NCBI GenBank assembly: GCA_017442865.1
Contig: JAFRXK010000083.1
Coordinates: 1 to 46,798, forward strand
DNA from: Lachnospiraceae bacterium
GTDB taxonomy: Bacteria > Bacillota > Clostridia > Lachnospirales > Lachnospiraceae
Reading direction: 5' to 3'
Length of the DNA: 46,798 nt
This document shows positions 15,381 through 22,813 of this stretch, one piece after another (within the stretch, counting starts at the first letter, position 1; the number at the start of each line of letters is the position of its first letter). Under the pieces are notes generated by a model. It made no database searches. It worked only from the letters and a program-made list of their open reading frames with translations, and had not been told where the DNA came from. The position numbers and the translations under genes were made by a program.

Positions 15381-15556
15381 GAATGTTTATATACGCTATA
15401 AACGCTGTACTGTACCGCTCCGCCCAAAATACTGTTTATGGTACAGCTTTTGTGTTAATCTATGCAATATAGCAAAAAATAATAGAGCAGAACACTGAAA
15501 ATATTAGTAAATACGTAAAAAATTTTTTTTGTTAATTTCGTCGAAAATTAATTAAG

Positions 15557-15604
15557 ACACAATATATTGCGTTTTACTATTGACTTTGACACAATATATG
15601 TGAT
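15557..15604 (+). promoter_or_regulatory. Two NrdR boxes overlapping the nrdD promoter
   Basis: ACACAATATATTGCGT (15557-15572) and ACACAATATATGTGAT (15589-15604) match the NrdR-box consensus (ACACWATATATWGTGT). Their starts are 32 bp apart, about three helical turns, as expected for NrdR. The promoter TTGACT (15580-15585), 18-bp spacer, TATTCT (15604-15609) lies between and over the boxes, so NrdR with dATP should repress nrdDG. Confidence 0.8.
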
Positions 15605-15690
15605 ATTCTGAATAACGTAGTTGGTAAATTATGCAGCAAATATGTTTTACATATTTATTATACATTTAAGAAAAAAGAGGAGAATTAGAT

Positions 15691-17817
15691 ATGAAGGTAG
15701 TAAAACGTGATGGAAGCATAGTCGATTTTGACCGGAGTAAAATCGTAACTGCAATCCGGAAGGCTAATGCGTCAGTTGACGAAGGGGAGAGAGTTACTGA
15801 TGAGCAGATAGAAGCCGTTGTGGAGTATGTTGAGAAGAAAAACAGACCGAGACTTCTTGTAGAAGATATTCAGGATATGGTTGAGCAGAAGCTTATGGAG
15901 GCCGGTAAGTATGAGCTTTCAAAATCATATATTATCTACAGATACAGCCGCGCGCTGGTTCGTAAAGCAAATACTACTGATGATTCTATTTTAAGTCTTA
16001 TCAAGAACAGCAATAAGGACGTTATGGAGGAGAACTCCAACAAGAATGCCGTTATGGCAGCTACACAGAGAGACCTTATTGCAGGAGAGGTTTCAAAGGA
16101 CCTTACAAAGAGAGTACTCCTCCCGGAGTACATTTCGGAGGCGCATGAGAAGGGCATACTGCATTTTCATGATGCAGATTATTTCCTTCAGCCTATATTC
16201 AACTGCTGTCTTATCAATATCGGCGACATGCTTGACAATGGTACCGTTATGAACGGCAAGCTTATTGAGAGTCCGAAGAGCTTTCAGGTTGCATGTACTG
16301 TTATGACACAGATTATCGCAAGCGTTGCCAGCAGCCAGTACGGCGGACAGTCCGTTGACATAAGCCACCTTGGCAAGTATTTAAGAAAGAGCCGCGAGAA
16401 GTTCAGAGCGCAGGCTATTGAAGCACTTGGCAATGAGCTTAGCGAGGAGCAGTTAAACAAGATAGTCGAGATGAGACTTAAGAATGAGCTTAAGGCAGGA
16501 GTCCAGACTATCCAGTACCAGATTAACACACTTATGACTACAAACGGACAGTCACCGTTCGTTACAATATTCCTTAACCTCAAGCCGGATGATGAGTACA
16601 TCGAGGAAAATGCACAGATTATCGAGGAAATCATTCGTCAGAGATATGAAGGTATTAAGAATGAGAAGGGCGTTTATGTTACGCCTGCCTTCCCTAAGCT
16701 TATATATGTGCTTGACGAGCACAACTGCTTAAAGGGCGGCAAGTATGATTACCTTACAAAGCTTGCCGTAAAGTGTTCTGCAAAGAGACTTTATCCGGAT
16801 TATATTTCAGCAAAGAAGATGCGTGAAAATTACGCAGGCAACGTATTTTCACCTATGGGCTGCCGTTCATTCTTATCACCTTGGAAGGATGAGAATGGCA
16901 ACTACAAGTTTGAGGGAAGATTTAATCAGGGCGTTGTAAGTCTTAACCTTCCGCAGATAGGTATTATTGCAAAGGGTGACGAGGATAAGTTCTGGGAGCT
17001 TATGGACGAAAGACTTAAGCTCTGCTTTGATGCTCTTATGTGCAGGCACAATGCGTTAAAGGGTATCATTTCTGATACAAGCCCTGTTCACTGGCAGTAC
17101 GGCGCAATTGCAAGACTTGAAAAGGGTGAGACAATTGATAAATATTTATATGGCGGTTATTCAACATTATCGCTTGGTTATATCGGTCTTTACGAGGTAA
17201 CAAAGCTTATGAAGGGCGTAAGCCATACGACTGAGGAGGGACATGAGTTCGCACTCAGGGTTATGAAGTATTTAAGAGCCGCATGTGACCGCTGGAAGAA
17301 GGAGACCGGACTTGGCTTCGCATTATACGGAACACCTGCAGAGTCATTGTGCTACAGATTTGCGAGAATTGATAAGGCACTTTACGGTACTATTGAGGAT
17401 GTTACGGACAAGGGCTATTACACAAACTCTTACCACGTGGATGTGCGTGAGGACATAGATGCGTTCAGCAAATTTACATTTGAAAGCGAGTTCCAGAGCA
17501 TTTCATCAGGCGGTGCTATTTCGTATGTTGAGATACCGAACATGAGACACAACCTCACAGCATTGGAGGACGTAGTTAAGTTCATCTATGACAATATCCA
17601 GTACGCTGAGTTCAATACAAAAAGCGATTACTGCCACTGCTGCGGTTATGACGGCGAGATTAAGATTAATGATGATTTAGAGTGGGAGTGCCCGCAGTGT
17701 GGTAACAAGGACCAGAGAAAGATGAATGTTACAAGACGTACCTGCGGATATCTTGGCGAGAACTTCTGGAATGTCGGAAAGACAAAGGAAATCAAGGCAA
17801 GAGTGCTGCATCTGTAA
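15691..17817 (+). CDS. nrdD: Anaerobic ribonucleoside-triphosphate reductase
   Basis: 708 residues, class III reductase that makes dNTPs from NTPs without oxygen, using formate. N-terminal ATP-cone (about 1-92, MKVVKRDGSIVDFDRSK), the allosteric site that senses ATP/dATP. A central barrel follows, then a C-terminal zinc site (C-x2-C in CHCCGYDG and CPQCG) and the glycyl-radical loop RRTCGYLG with the radical on Gly686. All key elements are present. The partner activase NrdG starts 21 bp downstream. Control is by NrdR through two boxes at the promoter. Confidence 0.97.
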   Translation: MKVVKRDGSIVDFDRSKIVTAIRKANASVDEGERVTDEQIEAVVEYVEKKNRPRLLVEDIQDMVEQKLMEAGKYELSKSYIIYRYSRALVRKANTTDDSILSLIKNSNKDVMEENSNKNAVMAATQRDLIAGEVSKDLTKRVLLPEYISEAHEKGILHFHDADYFLQPIFNCCLINIGDMLDNGTVMNGKLIESPKSFQVACTVMTQIIASVASSQYGGQSVDISHLGKYLRKSREKFRAQAIEALGNELSEEQLNKIVEMRLKNELKAGVQTIQYQINTLMTTNGQSPFVTIFLNLKPDDEYIEENAQIIEEIIRQRYEGIKNEKGVYVTPAFPKLIYVLDEHNCLKGGKYDYLTKLAVKCSAKRLYPDYISAKKMRENYAGNVFSPMGCRSFLSPWKDENGNYKFEGRFNQGVVSLNLPQIGIIAKGDEDKFWELMDERLKLCFDALMCRHNALKGIISDTSPVHWQYGAIARLEKGETIDKYLYGGYSTLSLGYIGLYEVTKLMKGVSHTTEEGHEFALRVMKYLRAACDRWKKETGLGFALYGTPAESLCYRFARIDKALYGTIEDVTDKGYYTNSYHVDVREDIDAFSKFTFESEFQSISSGGAISYVEIPNMRHNLTALEDVVKFIYDNIQYAEFNTKSDYCHCCGYDGEIKINDDLEWECPQCGNKDQRKMNVTRRTCGYLGENFWNVGKTKEIKARVLHL

Positions 17818-17838
17818 TCCAAAGGGGGGCATTCATTT

Positions 17839-18369
17839 ATGAATTATGCAACTATTAAGACACATGATGTGGCAAATGGTCCGGGCGTCAGAGTTTCGCT
17901 GTTTGTAAGCGGCTGCAGGCATCACTGCAAGGGCTGCTTCAATTCAGAGACATGGGACTTTGAATACGGAAAGCCTTTTACCGAGGAGGTCGTGGAGAAG
18001 CTTTTAGAGGATTTATCCCCTGAATATATAAAGGGCTTTTCGCTTCTCGGAGGAGAACCGTTCGAGCCGGAAAATCAGAAGGTGCTGTGCAATGTTCTTG
18101 AGAGAATAAAGCTTGCATATCCTGAGAAAACTATCTGGTGCTATTCCGGATATGATTTTGAGAGGCATATGCTTGCGGGCAAGCTTGGCGACTGGGAAAT
18201 CACCAAAAGGATGCTCAATTGTATAGACATTCTTGTAGACGGCGAGTTTGTTGAGGCACTCAAGAATCCGAGCCTTAGGTTTAAAGGCTCATCCAACCAG
18301 AGAATTATAGATGTTCAGAAGTCCCTTGCAGCAGATGAGCTTGTATTTTGGGACGAAGCAGAAAAATAA
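17839..18369 (+). CDS. nrdG: Anaerobic ribonucleotide reductase activating protein (radical SAM)
   Basis: 176 residues. It installs the glycyl radical on NrdD using S-adenosylmethionine and a 4Fe-4S cluster. The cluster motif C-x3-C-x2-C is at Cys26, Cys30 and Cys33 (CRHHCKGC), followed by the SAM-binding LLGGEPF. Length and start are normal for the family; GGGG before the ATG serves as the ribosome site. It is the second gene of the nrdDG operon. A 42-bp tandem repeat begins 36 bp behind the stop. Confidence 0.95.
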   Translation: MNYATIKTHDVANGPGVRVSLFVSGCRHHCKGCFNSETWDFEYGKPFTEEVVEKLLEDLSPEYIKGFSLLGGEPFEPENQKVLCNVLERIKLAYPEKTIWCYSGYDFERHMLAGKLGDWEITKRMLNCIDILVDGEFVEALKNPSLRFKGSSNQRIIDVQKSLAADELVFWDEAEK

Positions 18370-18520
18370 ACTGCCGGGCAGCATGGAAAAGCAGCCTGAC
18401 AGCGAAAATAAAGCATCTGGCGTCTTGGGGAAGATGCCGCAGATGCAAAATAAAGCGTATGGCGTCTTGGAAAAGATGCCGCAGATGCAAAAGGATAAAG
18501 CGTTTAGCGTCTTGGAGAAG
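18362..18520. repeat. 42-bp tandem repeats forming hairpins behind nrdG
   Basis: Units at 18405-18446 and 18447-18488 differ at only a few bases; a degenerate unit precedes (18362-18404) and a partial one follows (18489-18520). Inside each unit GGCGTCTT pairs with AAGATGCC across a 4-nt loop, and GCATCT/AGATGC in unit 1 extends the stem. The period is a multiple of three, so open frames run through on both strands, but none has a ribosome site or the look of a real gene. Confidence 0.8.
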
Positions 18521-18691
18521 AGGCTGTAGTAAAAGTAGGTTTTATAGGGGTAGAATGAATTAAAAGCTCCTGTGAAGATGTGATTAGAAATCATATCAGT
18601 CACGGGAGCTTTTTGCTGCACAAAAATTTAAAATGCTGTTTTATTTATGATAGCCTGTATCAGGGACAGACAGAAAAGCTTAGTACAGAAA
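18370..18691. other. Non-coding stretch between nrdG and the minus-strand gene
   Basis: Contains the 42-bp hairpin repeats (18362-18520) and the nrdDG terminator (18562-18613). About 75 bases with nothing recognisable follow. Confidence 0.7.
18562..18613 (+). terminator. Terminator of nrdDG
   Basis: AAAAGCTCCTGTGA (18562-18575) pairs with TCACGGGAGCTTTT (18600-18613) with one wobble, followed by further T; an inner hairpin sits in the loop. Confidence 0.75.
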
Positions 18692-18919
18692 TTATCCCCT
18701 GATATCTTTTAATTCATCAAACAGTTCAAGGTCGGATGCCGTCACCCTGATATTTGAGCAAAGCTCTGTGCCGTCCGGGTCGGTAATCTTAATTTCTATA
18801 ATGGTATTCTCCTTTATTCCCTTTCTCTGCACCGCAGAAATAAACTGCGGAAATTTAGGGTGTGTGTTGGTAAATTTGTTCCATGCGCTTCTTATTTTAA
18901 AAATGCTTCCTATGTTCAT
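18692..18919 (-). CDS. Small conserved hypothetical protein
   Basis: 75 residues: MNIGSIFKIRSAWNKF, then HPKFPQF and a C-terminal half ending DLELFDELKDIRG. No signal peptide or membrane segment. The compact charged make-up and the phrase TIIEIKITDPDGTEL suggest a small alpha/beta domain. I believe similar proteins are common in Lachnospiraceae, with no known function. The start at 18919 is chosen because GGAG stands 6 nt before it; in-frame ATGs further up (to 18952) have weaker sites. It stands alone on the minus strand. Confidence 0.6.
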   Translation of the reverse strand: MNIGSIFKIRSAWNKFTNTHPKFPQFISAVQRKGIKENTIIEIKITDPDGTELCSNIRVTASDLELFDELKDIRG

Positions 18920-19192
18920 ATAAATCTCCATTCTGCTGCCTTTGGGCGGCATAAATATTAATAAAGTGTTTTCTTCATAATCATCAATAGTTTATCACAG
19001 ATTGAGGGAAAATAATATAAAAATTATTCATGTGCAAATGAAAAACATACCGGCTAAGAGGATTAGCATGAGAAAACATATTGAAAATCCATAAAATTTA
19101 TATTTGAAGATAAAATATGAGATAAAATCTCAAATATATATTGCAAAACTTCAAAAATGAAATATAATAAAGATAGAATGGAGGGAAGGAAT

Positions 19193-20416
19193 ATGTTGTG
19201 TCAGTTTACAATAAAAAATTACAAAAGCATAAGAGATGAAGTGACCTTTGATATGCAGGCGGCAGCAATTTCTGAGCACGAAGATAGAATAATTAAAGAC
19301 CGGGATGGAGAGTTGTATTTGCCTGTATCTGCGCTATACGGACCAAATGGTGGTGGAAAATCTAATGTGTTGGAAGCGTTATATACATTGGTTGCAAAGA
19401 TATTACGCCCATTATATGCAACTGAAGATAATGGGAGGATAGCTTTTCATCATAGGAGAATAATTGCAGAGCCTTTTGCATTTTCTGACATGAAAAATGA
19501 GCCGACAGAATTTGAATTGTTTTTTCGCACGCCTTTGGCTGAATACAGATATATTTTGCATTTAAAACGGGATGTCATTGTTTTTGAAAGTCTGGACATG
19601 ATTAAACTTGAAACATCAAGACGTTCTGCATTATTTATACGAGATGAGAACGATGTAGAATTGAAGGGTATATTCACAAAATTAAAGGTTAGCGAGGGGC
19701 TGTCAAAGAAGCTTACATTACTTTCTTATTTGGGCATTACTTATGAAGAAAATATAGTTGTGAAGGATGTAATGAACTGGTTTGAATCTGGTATAGTTTT
19801 TTTAAACTATGGCAATCCGATTCAGGAACTTGGAATGGCAATATCGACATCAGAAAAAGTAAAGAAGTTAATGCTTGATATGATTAAGGAAATGGATTTA
19901 GATATCGTTGATTTCAGAGTAGAGGAAAAAGAGAATAATAGAATAGAAGTTTTTACAAAGCATCTTGTAGATAATGTTGAAACTGAGCTTAATTTGTCAG
20001 AAGAATCCAGCGGCACTAAAAAGCTTTTCGGACTGCTTCCATTTATAGCAGCTGGTCTGCTTGACGGAACGGTTCTTGTGATTGATGAATTAGATGCAAA
20101 GATTCATCCGATATTGTTGCGCTATATTATCATGTTGTTTAATGATATGTGTATTAACAAGCATAAAGCACAGTTAATATTTACTTCACACGATTTATCT
20201 ACCATGAATAGTACAGTGTTCCGCAGAGATGAAATCTGGTTTGTGGCAAAGGGAAATGTACAAAATTCAAAGCTTTATTCTCTCGTAGAATTTAAAAACG
20301 AAAAAGGCGAGTCTGTCAGAAAGGATGCAAAGTTTGATAAGCAGTATCTTGAGGGCAAGTATGGCGCAGATCCATACCTTAGAAGAATCATAGATTGGGG
20401 GAATGTCAATGCCTAA
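19193..20416 (+). CDS. AAA/ABC-type ATPase, RloA / AbiLi-like defence ATPase
   Basis: 407 residues. N-terminal FTIKNYKSIRDEVTFD is the usual opening of AAA_15/AAA_21 (OLD/SMC-like) ATPases. Walker A GPNGGGKS is at about 57-64, a signature-like ESSGTKK is in the C-terminal third, Walker B VLVIDELDAKIHP and the H-loop FTSHD are present. All ATPase parts are intact. The start at 19193 is set by GGAGGG 7 nt upstream. The stop overlaps the RloB-like gene start. ATPase-plus-RloB pairs occur in phage-resistance loci (RloAB, AbiL); here the partner is truncated, so the system is probably broken. Confidence 0.75.
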   Translation: MLCQFTIKNYKSIRDEVTFDMQAAAISEHEDRIIKDRDGELYLPVSALYGPNGGGKSNVLEALYTLVAKILRPLYATEDNGRIAFHHRRIIAEPFAFSDMKNEPTEFELFFRTPLAEYRYILHLKRDVIVFESLDMIKLETSRRSALFIRDENDVELKGIFTKLKVSEGLSKKLTLLSYLGITYEENIVVKDVMNWFESGIVFLNYGNPIQELGMAISTSEKVKKLMLDMIKEMDLDIVDFRVEEKENNRIEVFTKHLVDNVETELNLSEESSGTKKLFGLLPFIAAGLLDGTVLVIDELDAKIHPILLRYIIMLFNDMCINKHKAQLIFTSHDLSTMNSTVFRRDEIWFVAKGNVQNSKLYSLVEFKNEKGESVRKDAKFDKQYLEGKYGADPYLRRIIDWGNVNA

Positions 20417-20633
20417 AAAAGCAGGAATGGAGAACTGGAAGAGAAAGCGTCGCCAAGAATATTTGGTGATGAAAAAGTACAGATATTATATTTTCTGCGA
20501 AGGGCAGCAGACTGAACCGTTATATTTTGCTGCATTTAAGAAATTAATTGAGGAAAACCCTATTTACAAAGATATGGTGCTGATTGAAATTATTTTTAAA
20601 GATGTTGGCAGGCTGTGTCTTTTGCCGGTATAG
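20409..20633 (+). pseudogene. Truncated RloB-like (AbiLii-type) effector gene
   Basis: 74 residues. KKYRYYIFCEGQQTEPLYF is the hallmark N-terminus of the RloB family, which is usually about 200 residues. Homology stops after about 60 residues, and the last dozen (FKDVGRLCLLPV) look like unrelated read-through into the spoIIID upstream region. The C-terminal two thirds are gone. It overlaps the ATPase stop, so the pair was one operon. The ATG at 20409 is 7 nt after GGGGG; another lies at 20403. Confidence 0.75.
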
Positions 20634-20689
20634 GTACTATATTTACTTCTGAATGCATAATATGTACAAATGCATTTAGGGGGATTTTC

Positions 20690-20938
20690 TTGAAAGATTA
20701 TATCGAGGAAAGAGCGGTTGAGATTGCCAGATTTATTATTGATAACAACGCCACGGTGAGGCAGGCGGCAAAAAGATTTGGCATAAGCAAAAGCACTGTT
20801 CATAAGGATGTAACTGACCGCCTTATACATATTAATCCGGCACTGGCATCGCAGGCGAGGGTGATTCTTGATTTGAATAAGGCTGAAAGACATATTCGCG
20901 GCGGACTTGCAACAAAAGAAAAATATCTTCATCAATAA
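20690..20938 (+). CDS. spoIIID: Sporulation transcription factor SpoIIID
   Basis: 82 residues, the normal length. It is a mother-cell DNA-binding protein that tunes the sigma-E regulon and helps switch on sigma-K. The helix-turn-helix is clear (VRQAAKRFGISKSTVHKDV), followed by RLIHINPALA and the basic C-terminal helix (NKAERHIRGG). The start is TTG at 20690: AGGGGG (20678-20683) lies 6 nt before it and the protein then begins KDYIEERA as in relatives; longer readings have no support. The region 20637-20663 (ATATT...CATAATAT) could be a sigma-E promoter with a slightly short spacer. The neighbour downstream is mreB/mbl, the classic pairing. Confidence 0.95.
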   Translation: MKDYIEERAVEIARFIIDNNATVRQAAKRFGISKSTVHKDVTDRLIHINPALASQARVILDLNKAERHIRGGLATKEKYLHQ

Positions 20939-20958
20939 AAACAGTACTCTTCTTAATG

Positions 20959-20985
20959 GTATATTATTTTTGATAAATAATATAC
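20959..20985 (+). terminator. AT-rich hairpin behind spoIIID
   Basis: GTATATTATTT/AAATAATATAC (20959-20969 with 20975-20985), 11 perfect pairs, 5-nt loop. There is no T-tract directly after it, so it may be a weak terminator or a transcript-stabilising end. Confidence 0.5.
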
Positions 20986-21402
20986 TGTCGGGAAGGGTAT
21001 TTTTATAAGGGGAAAATTTGATTATATATTGCATGTGATGAGAAAAAGATAATTAGTAATCAGGATAGTAAAAGCAGTTTACAAAATAAAATAAAAATCT
21101 TCGTAAAATGTTCATTTTTAAAAGGTGAAAACGGAGGATGAAGAGAATTTGTGCTGTCATAATTTGTTGTTCATCAGGGCAAAAAAAATGACAATCTGCA
21201 AGAGATTATCAAAAAAATAGGTATATAAAGCTTGTAATTGTCTTTTTGGGGGCTCGCCAGCTTTTAAACTGGCGAGTATGAGTATGAAAAAGCTTGTTTA
21301 TACAGTTGATTAAACTGTACAGTTACATGATAATGTCAAAATGTGTTGAAATCTTTAACAAAATGTGAACAAAATATTAAAACGAATTTATTAATTATTT
21401 AT

Positions 21403-21431
21403 TTGAAAAAAGACTTTAAATATAATAATAT
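21403..21431 (+). promoter_or_regulatory. Candidate mreB promoter
   Basis: TTGAAA (21403-21408), 17-bp spacer, TAATAT (21426-21431). The area is very AT-rich, so chance matches are easy. Confidence 0.4.
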
Positions 21432-21589
21432 TATGATTATAATAGATATGATAATGTGATAAATAGCTTTTAAATTGTCAATAATGAAACAGAGGCTTGT
21501 TATGCATATTAAACATGCTGACATGTTTTATTGTTTTTTGTCGGCAGATATTTGATAAAAAAGATATTATGATTAGGAGGACACAGTAC

Positions 21590-22591
21590 ATGTTATTAAC
21601 TACGGACATTGGTATTGATTTGGGTACAGCCAGCATTCTGGTTTATATAAAAGGAAAGGGCGTTGTTTTAAAAGAGCCTTCAGTTGTTGCTTTTGACCGA
21701 GATACCAATCAGATTAAGGCAATCGGTGAAGAGGCAAGACTTATGATCGGAAGAACTCCGGGCAATATTGTTGCCGTAAGACCGCTCAGACAGGGCGTTA
21801 TCTCTGATTATACTGTTACAGAGAAGATGCTTAAGTATTTTATTAAGAAGGCTGTCGGAAAGAAGATGCTTAGAAAGCCTAGAATAAGCGTATGTATTCC
21901 AAGTGGCGCTACAGAGGTTGAGAAGAAGGCAGTTGAGGATGCAGCATATCAGGCAGGTGCAAGAGAGGTTTCTATTATTGAGGAGCCTGTTGCTGCTGCT
22001 ATCGGTTCAGGCATTGATATTTCAAAGGCATGCGGTAATATGATTGTTGATATCGGCGGCGGTACAGCGGATATTGCTGTTATTTCACTGGGCGGTACAG
22101 TTGTCAGCACTTCTGTTAAGACTGCAGGTGATGATTTCGATGAGGCTATCGTTCGTTATATGCGTAAAAAGCACAATCTCCTTATCGGTGAGAGAACTGC
22201 TGAGGATATTAAGATTAAGATTGGATGTGCGTTCAAGAGACCTGAGCTTGCAACAGTTGAGGTAAGAGGACGTAATCTTGTAACAGGACTTCCAAAGACT
22301 ATTATGGTTACATCAGACGAGATGCTTGAGGCTTTAAGAGAGCCGGCTATGCAGATTGTTGACGCCGTACACAATGTACTGGAGAGAACTCCACCTGAGC
22401 TTGCAGCCGATGTATATGACAGAGGCATTGTTATGACCGGAGGCGGCAGCCTCTTAAGCGGTCTTGATGCGCTTATTGAGGAGAAGACCGGCATCAGCAC
22501 AGTTATCGCCGAGGATCCGCTTACTGCAGTTGCAATCGGTACAGGTAAGTTTATTGAGTTTATGCACTCACAGGAGCCGCTCAGGGACTGA
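21590..22591 (+). CDS. mreB: Rod-shape protein MreB/Mbl (actin homologue)
   Basis: 333 residues, the family length. It is a cytoplasmic actin-like ATPase that polymerises under the membrane and guides lateral wall synthesis. Phosphate-1 loop DIGIDLGTAS, phosphate-2 IVDIGGGTADIAVIS and the adenosine motif VMTGGGSLLSGLD are intact; EEPVAAAIG is the usual connecting segment. The start at 21590 follows AGGAGG (21575-21580) by 9 nt; a longer in-frame reading upstream is not supported. Linkage to spoIIID is the arrangement of mbl in Bacillus, so it may be the Mbl paralogue. Confidence 0.93.
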   Translation: MLLTTDIGIDLGTASILVYIKGKGVVLKEPSVVAFDRDTNQIKAIGEEARLMIGRTPGNIVAVRPLRQGVISDYTVTEKMLKYFIKKAVGKKMLRKPRISVCIPSGATEVEKKAVEDAAYQAGAREVSIIEEPVAAAIGSGIDISKACGNMIVDIGGGTADIAVISLGGTVVSTSVKTAGDDFDEAIVRYMRKKHNLLIGERTAEDIKIKIGCAFKRPELATVEVRGRNLVTGLPKTIMVTSDEMLEALREPAMQIVDAVHNVLERTPPELAADVYDRGIVMTGGGSLLSGLDALIEEKTGISTVIAEDPLTAVAIGTGKFIEFMHSQEPLRD

Positions 22592-22702
22592 TTTTCTGAT
22601 AAGACAGAAGGTGAGACAAACCGTTTGATATTGCATGAAGCAGTAGGTGTGAGCTGATGCTTATATGTGATATGTGCATACACATGTAGGATTAAGAATA
22701 CG

Positions 22703-22737
22703 GGCAGGGATATTTAAGGATATCCTTGCCTTGTTTT
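22703..22737 (+). terminator. mreB terminator
   Basis: GGCAGGGATAT (22703-22713) pairs with ATATCCTTGCC (22720-22730), followed by TTGTTTT. Confidence 0.75.
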
Positions 22738-22813
22738 GCAAAATAACATTTTGCACTATACACACAGCGTCTGCCTAATCAGGTAAGCGCAGACTTTGAT
22801 AGGTGAGGTATCT

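Larger units (their letters stand above)
15297..15690. other. Non-coding stretch before nrdD
   Basis: Holds the paired GC-rich hairpins (15309-15380), a weaker GCTGTAC/GTACAGC inverted pair around 15400-15447, and the NrdR operator/promoter region (15557-15610), then a leader of about 80 nt. Confidence 0.7.
20939..21589. other. 650-bp non-coding stretch between spoIIID and mreB
   Basis: Holds the hairpin at 20959-20985; a second perfect hairpin CTCGCCAG/CTGGCGAG (21253-21260 with 21269-21276) after TTTTTGGGGG; and a probable mreB promoter (21403-21431). I see no gene or known regulatory RNA. Its length suggests a long mreB leader, or loss of a gene. Confidence 0.6.

Noticed and set aside
18311..18563. 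Open frames over the nrdG end and the 42-bp repeats, both strands
   Set aside because: The repeat period is a multiple of three, so frames stay open by chance; there is no ribosome site and nrdG is clearly the real gene.
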